Position numbers and translations under genes: made by a program. A stretch of 41,651 bases of DNA from CAZEHO01 sp964511945 (lineage in GTDB: Bacteria > Actinomycetota > Acidimicrobiia > Spongiisociales > UBA11373), in the NCBI GenBank assembly GCA_964511945.1, contig CAZEHO010000027.1, positions 1-41,651 of the forward strand. Direction: 5' to 3'. Under the pieces are notes generated by a model. That model was not told the origin of the DNA, searched no databases, and was given only the letters and a program-made list of their open reading frames with translations. Below, in pieces: positions 24,987 through 32,740 of this stretch; positions within the stretch are counted from its first letter, which is position 1; each line of letters starts with the position of its first letter.

Positions 24987-25996
24987 GCGACGGACCGCTG
25001 ATCCTCGGGATCGAGACGAGCTGTGACGAGACGGCCGTTGCGGTGGTTCGCGGTCACAACCTGCTCTCCAACGTGCTCGCCTCCCAGGTGGACATCCATG
25101 CCCGCTTCGGCGGGGTGGTGCCCGAGGTGGCGGCGCGAGCCCACGTCGAGGCCATCCGCTCACTGACACACCGGGCGCTGGCGGCGGCCGGCGTTCATCA
25201 GGTCGATCTGGATGCGATCGCAGCGACCCGCGGACCGGGGCTCGCCGGGGCTCTCATGGTCGGGTTCTCCTACGGGAAAGCGCTGGCCTGGGGGCTCGAC
25301 ACGCCGTTCCTCGGGATCGACCACATGGAGGGCCATCTCTTCTCTCCCCGCCTGGACCATCCGGAGTTCGCTCCGCCGGCGATCGTGCTCCTGGTCTCCG
25401 GGGGACACAGCCAGATCGTGCGGATGGATGAATGGGGCACCTACGAGGTGGTGGGGTCCACCATCGACGACGCCGCCGGCGAAGCGTTCGACAAACTGGC
25501 CCGGTTCCTCGGTCTCGGATTCCCCGGGGGCCCGGCAATCGATCGGGAGGCGGAGGGCGCCGATGCCACGGCCATCCGCTTCCCCCGGGCGCTGCCGGAC
25601 CGGCCGTTCCACTTCTCGTTCTCGGGGCTGAAGACCTCGGTGACCACCTACGTCCGCAAGCACCACAAGGCCGGCACGCTGCCGCCGATTCCCGACATCG
25701 CCGCCTCGATCCAAGAAGCCATCGTCGATGTGCTCGTCGAGAAGACGTTCAATGCCGCCGAGGCGGCCGGGATCACAACGGTGGCCGGTGGCGGCGGTGT
25801 GGTTGCCAATCGGCGGCTGCGGGCCCGCCTGGCCGAGGAGGCCGAGCGGCGGGGGTATTCGCTCTATCTGCCGGCGCCGGCGCTGGCGACCGACAACGGG
25901 GCCATGATCGCCACCGCCGGGGTGTTCCGCTACCAGCGAGGGGAGCGGACCCCGCTCGAAGCCGAAATCAACCCGTCGTTGCGGCTGGGGTCGTGA
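24983..25996 (+). CDS. tsaD: tRNA N6-adenosine threonylcarbamoyltransferase TsaD
   Basis: Catalytic subunit that transfers threonylcarbamoyl to A37 of tRNA. The 337 residues carry ILGIETSCDETAVAVV, the metal-binding HMEGH motif (family usually HLEGH), LLVSGGHSQIV, GEAFDKLARFLGLGFPGGP, FSFSGLKTSV and the ATDNGAMIA end segment. It overlaps rimI by ATGA and is the last gene of the nnrD operon. A CCGGC/GCCGG hairpin at 26002-26015 follows the stop but has no clear U-run. Confidence 0.97.
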   Translation: MSDGPLILGIETSCDETAVAVVRGHNLLSNVLASQVDIHARFGGVVPEVAARAHVEAIRSLTHRALAAAGVHQVDLDAIAATRGPGLAGALMVGFSYGKALAWGLDTPFLGIDHMEGHLFSPRLDHPEFAPPAIVLLVSGGHSQIVRMDEWGTYEVVGSTIDDAAGEAFDKLARFLGLGFPGGPAIDREAEGADATAIRFPRALPDRPFHFSFSGLKTSVTTYVRKHHKAGTLPPIPDIAASIQEAIVDVLVEKTFNAAEAAGITTVAGGGGVVANRRLRARLAEEAERRGYSLYLPAPALATDNGAMIATAGVFRYQRGERTPLEAEINPSLRLGS

Positions 25997-26311
25997 TCGA
26001 ACCGGCGTGAGCCGGCCGGTAATTCGGGGTTTTCGGCCTCTCTGGAGCGCGCCGCCACGGAGCTGAAGACGCCGTGCCGGCCGACGCTGCGGCAGTGTCA
26101 AGCCGCGCAGTCCCGACTCCTTCGCGCAGGTCTTTCCTGTATGTGTCAGGCCGCTGCGCTGCAGGTCTCCGGCCTTCTCAGCAAGCGCTTTCTTGTTGCC
26201 GACTCCGGGTTCGCAACGGCGGGGACCGGACGACTAGGATTTCGATTGCGTCGCACCAACCTCCTACGTGGAGAGCAGCAGGTGTCGACGTCAGGAAAGG
26301 AGATCTTTGCC
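25997..26311. other. 315-base intergenic region before the amidinotransferase gene
   Basis: No convincing gene. It holds the weak CCGGC/GCCGG hairpin after tsaD. The frame upstream of the amidinotransferase start is open from 26141 but unlike coding sequence (MCQAAALQVSGLL and on) and precedes the family homology. A TAGGAT at 26235-26240 could be a -10 element, with only a poor -35 (TTCGCA, 26210-26215). A strong AAAGGAG ribosome-binding site ends at 26302. Confidence 0.5.
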
Positions 26312-27496
26312 ATGGCGAAGATCGTCAACTCGTGGAACGAATGGGACCCCCTCAAGCGGGTGATCGTCGGCCGCCCGGAAGGCACCAACGTGCCCGCTCC
26401 CGAGCCGGCATGGTGGTATGACCTGCCCCGCGGCGGCTATCCGCTCGGCTCTCACGGTCCGTTCCCGCAGGAAATGGTTGATGCTGCCAACGAGCAGATG
26501 GACTATTTCGTAGGCCAGATCGAGAAGCGCGGAGCGGTCGTCGATCGCATCGAGATCCTGCCGTTCATGTACAACCAGCCGTATTCGTCGCCGGCCGGTT
26601 GGACGCAGCTCAACGCACACGGCGTCAACAACGTCCGTGACGTCACGATGATCCATGGGAACTACATCATCGACGCCACCACCGTTCGTCGCTCCCGGGT
26701 GTTCGAGCGCTTCAATCTCCGTTCGGTCTTCGAGAAGTACTACAAAGAAGACCCGGAGATGGTCCACTTCTCGGCACCGTTCCCGATGCTCACCGACGAG
26801 TCCTATGTCAAGAACTACAACTATGACATTGAGAGCACTTGGACGGAAGATGAGCTGCGGGAGAAGCTGTACGCAGGCGAGTTCTCGGTTTCTGACAAGG
26901 AGCCGCTCTGGGATGCAGCCGATGCCATGCGGTTCGGTAAGGACATCTTCCACCAGGTCTCCGCGGTCAGCAATTGGCCCGGATTCGACTGGTTGAAGAG
27001 GATGTTCGCGTCGCTCGGATTGCGCTACCACCATGTGCTCTTCGACACACCGACCGACAAGGACAAGCCGGACAACTACCGTCCGTGGCACATCGATGTG
27101 AACTTCGTGCCGCTGCGGCCGGGTCTGTGCATGTACAACCCGGACTGGGCGCCGCGCACGCCGGAGGTCTGGGAACTGTTCAAGAAGAACGACTGGGAGC
27201 TCATTCCGGCTGCACGCCCGACCAGGGTGCACAGGAACGACGTGTTCCTGACCGGTCTGTACGAGGGCAAGTCCTGGATCTCGATGAACACGTTCTCGCA
27301 CGATCCGAAGACCGTCTACGTCGAGGCAGGCGAGACGGCGTACTGCGATCAGCTCGACGAGCTCGGTTTCGAGGTTGTCCCGATCCCCTACGAGAAGGTC
27401 ATCCCGTTCGGTGGAGCGCTGCACTGCACCACTCTGGATGTCAATCGCGAAGGTGGTCTCGAGGACTACTTCCCGAACCAGGTCGAGGGCTACTAG
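26312..27496 (+). CDS. Amidinotransferase of the arginine:glycine amidinotransferase (AGAT) type
   Basis: A 394-residue guanidino-group enzyme whose whole C-terminal half follows AGAT: EPLWDAADAMRFGKDIF, SNWPGFDWLKRMF, PWHIDVNFVPLRPGLCMYNP, SWISMNTF and GGALHCTTLDVNREG. By alignment from memory with human AGAT, the catalytic triad is intact as Asp201, His260 and Cys372. The region that in AGAT contributes two substrate-binding serines before the SMN motif reads differently (LYEGKSW), so acceptor or even reaction may differ. Known family reactions move an amidino group from arginine to an amine, giving ornithine. The context (symporter downstream; ornithine carbamoyltransferase and carbamate kinase in the converging cluster) suggests guanidino-compound catabolism. 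ATG 26312 follows AAAGGAG by 9 bases. Confidence 0.9.
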   Translation: MAKIVNSWNEWDPLKRVIVGRPEGTNVPAPEPAWWYDLPRGGYPLGSHGPFPQEMVDAANEQMDYFVGQIEKRGAVVDRIEILPFMYNQPYSSPAGWTQLNAHGVNNVRDVTMIHGNYIIDATTVRRSRVFERFNLRSVFEKYYKEDPEMVHFSAPFPMLTDESYVKNYNYDIESTWTEDELREKLYAGEFSVSDKEPLWDAADAMRFGKDIFHQVSAVSNWPGFDWLKRMFASLGLRYHHVLFDTPTDKDKPDNYRPWHIDVNFVPLRPGLCMYNPDWAPRTPEVWELFKKNDWELIPAARPTRVHRNDVFLTGLYEGKSWISMNTFSHDPKTVYVEAGETAYCDQLDELGFEVVPIPYEKVIPFGGALHCTTLDVNREGGLEDYFPNQVEGY

Positions 27497-27517
27497 ACGT
27501 ATCTACGAGCCCTCGAC
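27482..27517 (+). terminator. Hairpin over the amidinotransferase stop codon
   Basis: GTCGAGGGC (27482-27490) pairs perfectly with GCCCTCGAC (27509-27517), 9 base pairs enclosing an 18-base loop that contains the stop codon TAG at 27494-27496. There is no U-run after it. It may protect the message end or act together with the larger hairpin that follows. Confidence 0.45.
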
Positions 27518-27540
27518 GCTTAGTCGACGATGAGCGAGAG

Positions 27541-27605
27541 AACGGGTCACCGTCCTATCGGGGCGATTCCTATCTAGGAACCGCCCCGTGGAGCGGTGAC
27601 CCGTT
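27541..27605 (+). terminator. Nested 65-base hairpin between amidinotransferase and symporter genes
   Basis: Outer stem AACGGGTCACCG (27541-27552) with CGGTGACCCGTT (27594-27605), 12 perfect pairs; a small internal loop; a second stem CGGGGCG (27559-27565) with CGCCCCG (27582-27588); then TTCCT/AGGAA (27567-27571 and 27576-27580) closing an ATCT loop. The downstream side reads TCCGTTAG, only weakly U-rich. Terminator or attenuator, or a stability element that gives different levels of the two gene products. Confidence 0.6.
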
Positions 27606-27692
27606 TCCGTTAGCTAGAGAGGGGATACGCGTCCAGCAGCGAGCTACTTCAACAGGGTTCACGCTGAACACACACGGGGGAGACATAACTAG

Positions 27693-29255
27693 ATGAATCT
27701 AATCCTGGCGCAACTTGAACCGGTTGCCACTGGCGCAAAGTGGCAGGTCGGGCTGTGGGTGTATCTTGTGGTATTCACCCTGCTCGGTCTGGCCATGTTC
27801 TACCTGGTCAGGGGCAGCGGTAAGCAGTACATCATTGCCGGGAAGAGCCTTCCGTTCTTCCTGGTTGGAACGACATTGTTGGCACAGTCGCTTGACGCGA
27901 ACGCCACGATGGGTAACGCAGGAGCCATCGTCAGTCCGGGCGGGTTCTGGTCCGGGTTCGTGCTTGCAGGCGGTCTGGCACTGTGTCTGTTGGTCACCGG
28001 GACGTGGTTTGCAAAGCCGCTGAACCGGATGAACCTGATCACCCTGCCGGACTTCTTCTGGCGGCGCTATGACGGGAAGATGGAGATTCTGGTCAGCATT
28101 GCGATGTCGATCAGTTTCATGATCCTCCTGGCCGGCAATATCGCCGGTGGCGCATGGATCATGAAGACCATCTTCGGCTGGAACTACGGCACGGCGTTGA
28201 CCGTCATCAGCATCATCGTGTTCTTCTACACGATCGCTGGTGGTCTGTGGTCGGTTGTGGCTACCGACGTGGCCCAGTCCTACCCGGCCATTATCGGGTT
28301 CATCGTTGCGGCGATCTACCTGTGGACCACCAATGATGCGGCCACGCTGTCCGCGGCGATTCCCGAGGGCTATACCGGACTCGAGGGTCTGACCGACCCA
28401 GAGTTTGGTGCCTGGGCCAACTGGGGCGGAATCATTGCCCTCGGCATTGGTGACGTGGTGGCTCTGGACTTCATGGAACGCGTCTTCGCGGCCAAGGACC
28501 CAGACACCGCCCGGAAAGCCTGCTTCTACGGTGCGGGCATGACCGTGATCACCGGCCTGGCGGCTTCCTTCATCGGATTGGCCGCTTTCGGTCTCATCGA
28601 AGGAATGGTCGATGCCAACGGGTTCGCCGTTGAGGGCTTCGATCCTCGGAACGTCATGTCGATCGTCGCCATCGATCACCTGCCGTTCATTCTGGGCTTG
28701 CTGGTCATGGGCGGCATCGTTGGTGCCGGCCTGTCGACCGCCGACGGCGGGCTGCTCGGTGTTTCGTCCGTGTGGGGGCGCAACATCTTCCAGCGCAACA
28801 TATTGAAGACCTGGAAGCAGGACCACACGGCTGAAGAGAAGGAGATCCTCGACAGGAAGCTGCTGGGCATCACTCGTTTGTCCGCGATTCCGGTCTTGTT
28901 GGGATCGGTCCTGTTTGCCATCATCAAGCCGGAACCGGGGACACTCCTGATCCTGGCGTTCGATGTGGTGCTGGCAGGTGTCTTCGTGCCACTTGCTCTC
29001 GGCATCTTCTGGAAGAAGGCGAACACGCCGGGCGCCATCGCCGGCTTCCTGGCCGGGTCCGGGCTGCGGATCCTGTTCTTCTTCTGGTGGCCGTTCGACG
29101 AGCTCCTGTACGGTCTCGACACGATGCTCTCGCCGATTCTGTGCATCTTGGTCATGGTTCCTGTCAGTCTGCGGACACAGGAATCGCATCCGCCCAAGCA
29201 CCATGTCATCGACTACGTCCCGACCGACGAAGAGGTGCTGTCGACCGAGTGGTAG
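27693..29255 (+). CDS. Sodium:solute symporter family transporter
   Basis: A 520-residue membrane protein of the SSS family with about 13 helices. The first helix region is followed by GSGKQYIIAGKSLPFFLVGTTLLAQSLDANATMGNAG, matching the family's discontinuous helix 1 with the sodium site; FFYTIAGGLWSVVATDVAQ and GIVGAGLSTADGGLLGVSSVWGRNIFQR (the second sodium-site Ser/Thr region) are also diagnostic. The C-terminal tail is hydrophilic and cytosolic. Related transporters carry proline, urea, pantothenate or other small solutes; here the position 197 bases after an amidinotransferase suggests arginine, ornithine or a guanidino compound, by context only. ATG 27693 has GGGGGAGA about 10 bases upstream. 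Confidence 0.9.
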   Translation: MNLILAQLEPVATGAKWQVGLWVYLVVFTLLGLAMFYLVRGSGKQYIIAGKSLPFFLVGTTLLAQSLDANATMGNAGAIVSPGGFWSGFVLAGGLALCLLVTGTWFAKPLNRMNLITLPDFFWRRYDGKMEILVSIAMSISFMILLAGNIAGGAWIMKTIFGWNYGTALTVISIIVFFYTIAGGLWSVVATDVAQSYPAIIGFIVAAIYLWTTNDAATLSAAIPEGYTGLEGLTDPEFGAWANWGGIIALGIGDVVALDFMERVFAAKDPDTARKACFYGAGMTVITGLAASFIGLAAFGLIEGMVDANGFAVEGFDPRNVMSIVAIDHLPFILGLLVMGGIVGAGLSTADGGLLGVSSVWGRNIFQRNILKTWKQDHTAEEKEILDRKLLGITRLSAIPVLLGSVLFAIIKPEPGTLLILAFDVVLAGVFVPLALGIFWKKANTPGAIAGFLAGSGLRILFFFWWPFDELLYGLDTMLSPILCILVMVPVSLRTQESHPPKHHVIDYVPTDEEVLSTEW

Positions 29256-29295
29256 CCCCGGCTACTCGCGGTTGATCACCACAACTGCACACACT

Positions 29296-29334
29296 GAGCC
29301 GGTGGGTTCGGCAATAGGCCGAACCCACCGGCTC
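29296..29334 (+). terminator. Rho-independent terminator after the symporter gene
   Basis: A perfect 17-base-pair stem, left arm 29296-29312 (GAGCCGGTGGGTTCGGC) and right arm 29318-29334, closes a 5-base loop AATAG and is followed by TTTGGTTT. It lies 40 bases after the symporter stop. Confidence 0.9.
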
Positions 29335-29396
29335 TTTGGTTTGGAGATCGCTTGCGGTAGCAATACCCGTGACGGAACTTCCTGAGGAGGCCCAAG

Positions 29397-30185
29397 ATGC
29401 AGCGGCAGGTAGTGCTCTGCGACCTGGTCGGCACGGTGTACACCGCAGAGGGGGTGATCCCCGGCGCCCTGGACGCCGTCGGCAGATTGCGAGACCAGGG
29501 TCAACTGCTTCGATTCATCACCAACACCGACTCCAGGAGTTCGGCCAACCTGTTGGGCGAACTGACCGCACGGGGGGTCGAGGTAGGGCCGGACGAGTTG
29601 TTCACGCCCGTCACCGCCGCCACCGCCCTGATCGGCATTGATCCCCACGCCCGGGTTCTGGCTCTGACAACCTCAGAGGTCGCAGAACAGCTCTCCGAAG
29701 ATCTCAATGTGGTCGGGGACCTGCCGGCGACCCACGTAGTGGTAGGTGACCTGCGCCCCCGGCTCACCTACGATCTGCTGAACCTCGCCTACGGTGCTCT
29801 TGTGGATGGCGCCGAGTTGGTTGCATTGCAGCGGGGGCCCTATTTCCTGGCCGGGGGCCGCCGGAACATCGACACCGGTGCCGTGGTCGTCGCGCTGGAA
29901 TTCGCCTCCGGCAAGCAGGCGACGGTCGTGGGGAAGCCCAACCCGATGTTTGTGTCGCTCGCCCTCGATTCCCTGGGATCCGGGATCGAGAGGGGAGACG
30001 TGTGGATGGTCGGAGACGATCGGTTCTCCGACGTGGCTGCCGGCCATGCGGCCGGGGTCCACACAGTGCTCGTGCGGACCGGGAAGTATCGGGACCAGCT
30101 CCACGCAGACGGCGCTGCAGTTCCCGAGTATGTGATCGACTCGCTCGCGGATCTGCCCGGGCTCCTTGCCCGGACTGCGCGCTGA
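29397..30185 (+). CDS. HAD-superfamily hydrolase, LHPP/NagD-like (subclass IIA)
   Basis: A 262-residue protein resembling HAD-IIA phosphatases: N-terminal nucleophile motif CDLVGTVY with Asp9, FITNTDSRSSANLLGELTARGV (motif II region, Thr), the large IIA cap, VGKPNPMFVSLALDSLG with the motif III Lys, and VWMVGDDRFSDVAAGHAAGVHTVLVRTG (motif IV). In motif I the second catalytic Asp of ordinary HAD phosphatases is Val11, as in LHPP-type proteins where that position is also not Asp. Activity may thus be weak or directed to phosphoramidate or pyrophosphate bonds. GAGGAGG precedes ATG 29397. It lies after a strong terminator, so it has its own promoter or read-through. Confidence 0.85.
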   Translation: MQRQVVLCDLVGTVYTAEGVIPGALDAVGRLRDQGQLLRFITNTDSRSSANLLGELTARGVEVGPDELFTPVTAATALIGIDPHARVLALTTSEVAEQLSEDLNVVGDLPATHVVVGDLRPRLTYDLLNLAYGALVDGAELVALQRGPYFLAGGRRNIDTGAVVVALEFASGKQATVVGKPNPMFVSLALDSLGSGIERGDVWMVGDDRFSDVAAGHAAGVHTVLVRTGKYRDQLHADGAAVPEYVIDSLADLPGLLARTAR

Positions 30186-30223
30186 GGAGCGGCGGCGGGT
30201 TCAGCGCCGAGATGACATACGAA

Positions 30224-30251
30224 ACGGGGGCCCTCCGAGGAGGGCCCCCGT
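30224..30251 (-). terminator. Bidirectional terminator between converging gene sets
   Basis: ACGGGGGCCCTCC (30224-30236) and its complement (30239-30251) form an almost loopless 12-13 base-pair GC-rich hairpin midway between the HAD stop (30185) and the stop of the cPGS-like gene (30293). On the minus strand it is followed by TTTC; on the plus strand the U-run is absent, so it mainly serves the minus-strand operon. Confidence 0.8.
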
Positions 30252-30292
30252 CACGATCCGGAACACCTTGCCGGTGTCCCGATCGCCGGGCC

Positions 30293-31633
30293 TTAGCCCA
30301 GCTTGTGTTCGGCGACGAAGTCGTCCATGACCATGGCGAGGTCCGGGCGACCGATTTCCTGCAGGTTGTACGTAACCGTCGTGTGCGGCTTGTCGATCTT
30401 GATGATCCGGCTGAGATCGATCGGCGTACCGATCACCACAGCGTCGCACTCCGTGGCGTTGATGGACGTTTCCATGTCCTTCAGCTGCTGTGCGCCGTAG
30501 CCCATCGCAGGCATCAGGATGCCGATGTCCGGATAGATCTCGTATGTGTCCTTCATCCGTCCCACGACGTACGGCCGCGGGTCGACGAAACCGGCCGCCC
30601 CGAACTTCTGGGCGGCAACGGTGCCGGCGCCGTAGGTCATGTGACCGTGAGTCAGGGTCGGGCCGTCCTCGACGACGAGAACGTTCTTGCCCTTGATCAC
30701 GCTCGGATCAGCGACGTCCAGAGTGGAAACCGCATCGACCACGAGGGCATCCGGAACCAGTTCCGCGATGCTGTCGCGGACCTTCCTGATCCCCTCGGCG
30801 TCAGCGCTGTCCATCTTGTTGATGACCACGACATCCGACATCCGCAGCGTCGTCGTTCCGGGATAGAACGTCTTCTCGTGGCCCGGACGGTGGGGGTCGA
30901 TCACGGTGATGTGCAGGTCGGACTGGTAGAACGGGAAGTCGTTGTTGCCCCCGTCCCAGATGATGACATCGCAGCCGTCGGGATCGTTCTCGGCGGCCCG
31001 CACGATGGCTTCATAGTCGACACCGGCGTAGATCACGTTGCCGCGGGTCACATGCGGCTCGTACTCCTCCATCTCCTCCACCGTGCAGTTGTTGGCATCG
31101 ATGTCGGCGAGGCTCGCGAAGCGCTGCACCTTCTGGGCGACGATGTCGCCGTAGGGCATCGGATGGCGGATGGCGACGGGCTTGAGGCCCCGCTCCATAA
31201 GATGCTCGATGACCCGGCGGGTCGTCTGGCTCTTGCCGGCCCCGGTCCGGACCGCGCCGATCGAGATGACCGGCTTGGTGCTCTCGATCTGGGTGCCCTT
31301 GGGCCCGATCAGGATGAAGTTGGCGCCTGCGGCGTTGACGATGGAGCCAACGTTCATGACGTGCTGATTTGACACGTCGCTGTAGGAGAACACGCAGTCG
31401 TCGACGTCGAGGTCCTTGATGAGCCTGGGAAGGTCCTCTTCCGCATAGATGGGAATCCCATCCGGGTAGAGCGAACCTGCCAGCTCGGCCGGGTATTGCC
31501 GACCTTCGATGTCGGGAATCTGAGCTGCGGTGAACGCTACGACCTCGTACGCGTTGTTGTCCCGGTAGTAGGTATTGAAGTTGTGGAAGTCGCGTCCGGC
31601 GGCTCCGATGATGAGTACTTTCTGCTTTGCCAT
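30293..31633 (-). CDS. Cyclic-2,3-diphosphoglycerate-synthetase-like P-loop protein (COG2403 type)
   Basis: A 446-residue cytosolic protein. The N-terminal region (KVLIIGAAGRDFHNFNTYYRD, residues 5-25) is Rossmann-like; a P-loop segment ISIGAVRTGAGKSQTTRR (about 124-140) follows, then VIIWDGGNNDFPFYQSDLHI and VVVINKMDSAD, which resemble nucleotide-binding switch and specificity motifs. Overall it fits the family of archaeal cyclic 2,3-diphosphoglycerate synthetase, annotated in bacteria only as predicted GTPases. It is the last gene of the minus-strand set, 95 bases after carbamate kinase. Its role beside carbamoyl-phosphate enzymes is unknown; it could act in phosphate-transfer chemistry or control. 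ATG 31633 has GAGGAAA upstream. Confidence 0.8.
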   Translation of the reverse strand: MAKQKVLIIGAAGRDFHNFNTYYRDNNAYEVVAFTAAQIPDIEGRQYPAELAGSLYPDGIPIYAEEDLPRLIKDLDVDDCVFSYSDVSNQHVMNVGSIVNAAGANFILIGPKGTQIESTKPVISIGAVRTGAGKSQTTRRVIEHLMERGLKPVAIRHPMPYGDIVAQKVQRFASLADIDANNCTVEEMEEYEPHVTRGNVIYAGVDYEAIVRAAENDPDGCDVIIWDGGNNDFPFYQSDLHITVIDPHRPGHEKTFYPGTTTLRMSDVVVINKMDSADAEGIRKVRDSIAELVPDALVVDAVSTLDVADPSVIKGKNVLVVEDGPTLTHGHMTYGAGTVAAQKFGAAGFVDPRPYVVGRMKDTYEIYPDIGILMPAMGYGAQQLKDMETSINATECDAVVIGTPIDLSRIIKIDKPHTTVTYNLQEIGRPDLAMVMDDFVAEHKLG

Positions 31634-31728
31634 TCTTTCCTCACTTCTGAGAGTTGGAATCAAATGGCCGGGAACCTTTCAGTAGGATCAAACCGGCTTC
31701 GTTCGGGAAGGCGCCTCTTCTGCGCCGT

Positions 31729-32655
31729 TCACTTCACGACTTCTGTGCCCACCTCCCCTGCGAGCGCTTCGACGATGTCTGCGAGGTGGCAGATCACACC
31801 GCGATTGCCGGTCGCTTCGACGAACTCCATGATCGCGTTGACCTTCGGCCCCATGGAACCGGCCGGGAACTGGCCGTCGTCGACGTGCTTCTTCATCTCC
31901 GCAAGTGAGACCTTGCCGAGCAACTCCTCGTCGTCCTTCCCCCAGTTGACCGAAGCGCCCTTCACGTCCGAGCAGATGACGAACACGTCCGCGTTGATCT
32001 CCTGGGCAAGCTTCGAGGTGGCCAGATCCTTGTCGATGACCGCCTCGACGCCGGTGAACCTCCGTCCCTGCTGGATGACCGGAATGCCCCCGCCGCCACA
32101 GCAGACGACGATGAAGCCGTCCTCGATGAGGCGCCGAATCTCCCGCTTCTCGACGATATCGACCGGCTTCGGTGAAGCGACGACCCGCCGCATCCCCTTG
32201 TCCGTCTCCTTCATCGTGTAGTCGAGGCCCGCCGCCTCTTCCTCGGTGTAGAACGGACCGATCGGCTTGGTCGGGTTCTTGAACAGCGGGTCGTTCTCGT
32301 CGACGACCACGTAGGTGATGAGGGTGGCGAGGAGCTGATCGTCGATCCCCTTCTCCAAGAGGGCTGTGTCGAGGGTCGATTCGATCATGTACCCGATCTG
32401 CCCCTGGGTCATCGCGCCGACGACTTCGAGCGGCATCTTCGGAACTTCGTCGCACGATTCCTGCTGCAGGAGCAGGTTGCCGACCTGGGGTCCGTTGCCG
32501 TGCGTTATGACGAAGCTGTACTCCCCGGACAGCCCGGCGATCTGCTCCATGGGAAGCTGAAGGTTCTCCAGCTGCTGCGCGGCAGACCCGTCCTGGCCCT
32601 TCTGGATCAATGCGTTGCCGCCAAACGCGATCACCGCAACCGGCTTATTGCTCAT
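31729..32655 (-). CDS. arcC: Carbamate kinase
   Basis: Makes ATP from carbamoyl phosphate and ADP, releasing carbamate that breaks down to ammonia and CO2. The 308-residue protein has the amino-acid-kinase fold with the carbamate-kinase signatures AVIAFGGNALIQKGQ, VITHGNGPQVGNLLLQQE, VVGAMTQGQIGYMIESTL, CCGGGGIPV, DKDLATSKLA, and FPAGSMGPKVNAIMEFV near the end. ATG 32655 is preceded by GAGG. It sits downstream of the catabolic-type ornithine carbamoyltransferase with a strong hairpin in the 85-base gap, the classical order of the last two steps of the arginine deiminase pathway. Confidence 0.96.
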   Translation of the reverse strand: MSNKPVAVIAFGGNALIQKGQDGSAAQQLENLQLPMEQIAGLSGEYSFVITHGNGPQVGNLLLQQESCDEVPKMPLEVVGAMTQGQIGYMIESTLDTALLEKGIDDQLLATLITYVVVDENDPLFKNPTKPIGPFYTEEEAAGLDYTMKETDKGMRRVVASPKPVDIVEKREIRRLIEDGFIVVCCGGGGIPVIQQGRRFTGVEAVIDKDLATSKLAQEINADVFVICSDVKGASVNWGKDDEELLGKVSLAEMKKHVDDGQFPAGSMGPKVNAIMEFVEATGNRGVICHLADIVEALAGEVGTEVVK

Positions 32656-32678
32656 ATCTTGCCTCGCTTATGAGAAAG

Positions 32679-32709
32679 GTCGTTGGAGCGGCTGAGCCGC
32701 TCCAACGAC
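32679..32709 (-). terminator. Intercistronic hairpin between arcB-like and arcC genes
   Basis: GTCGTTGGAGCGGC (32679-32692) and its perfect complement (32696-32709) enclose only TGA, giving a 13-14 base-pair stem. On the minus strand it is followed by CTTTCTC and then the arcC ribosome-binding site. It may act as a partial terminator or as an mRNA stability or processing element setting the ratio of the two enzymes. Confidence 0.65.
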
Positions 32710-32740
32710 AATCGCTCGAGTTCCTCTGTCGGAAGAAGGG

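Noticed and set aside
26235..26240. TAGGAT as an amidinotransferase promoter
   Set aside because: A usable -35 at normal spacing is missing, so it is not listed as a feature of its own.
27699..29204. Minus-strand frame opposite the symporter
   Set aside because: Translation is a charged Gln/Arg-rich mirror of membrane-helix codons, a typical shadow.
30002..31372. Plus-strand frame opposite the cPGS-like gene
   Set aside because: The minus-strand protein has a P-loop and a good ribosome-binding site; the plus frame has neither.
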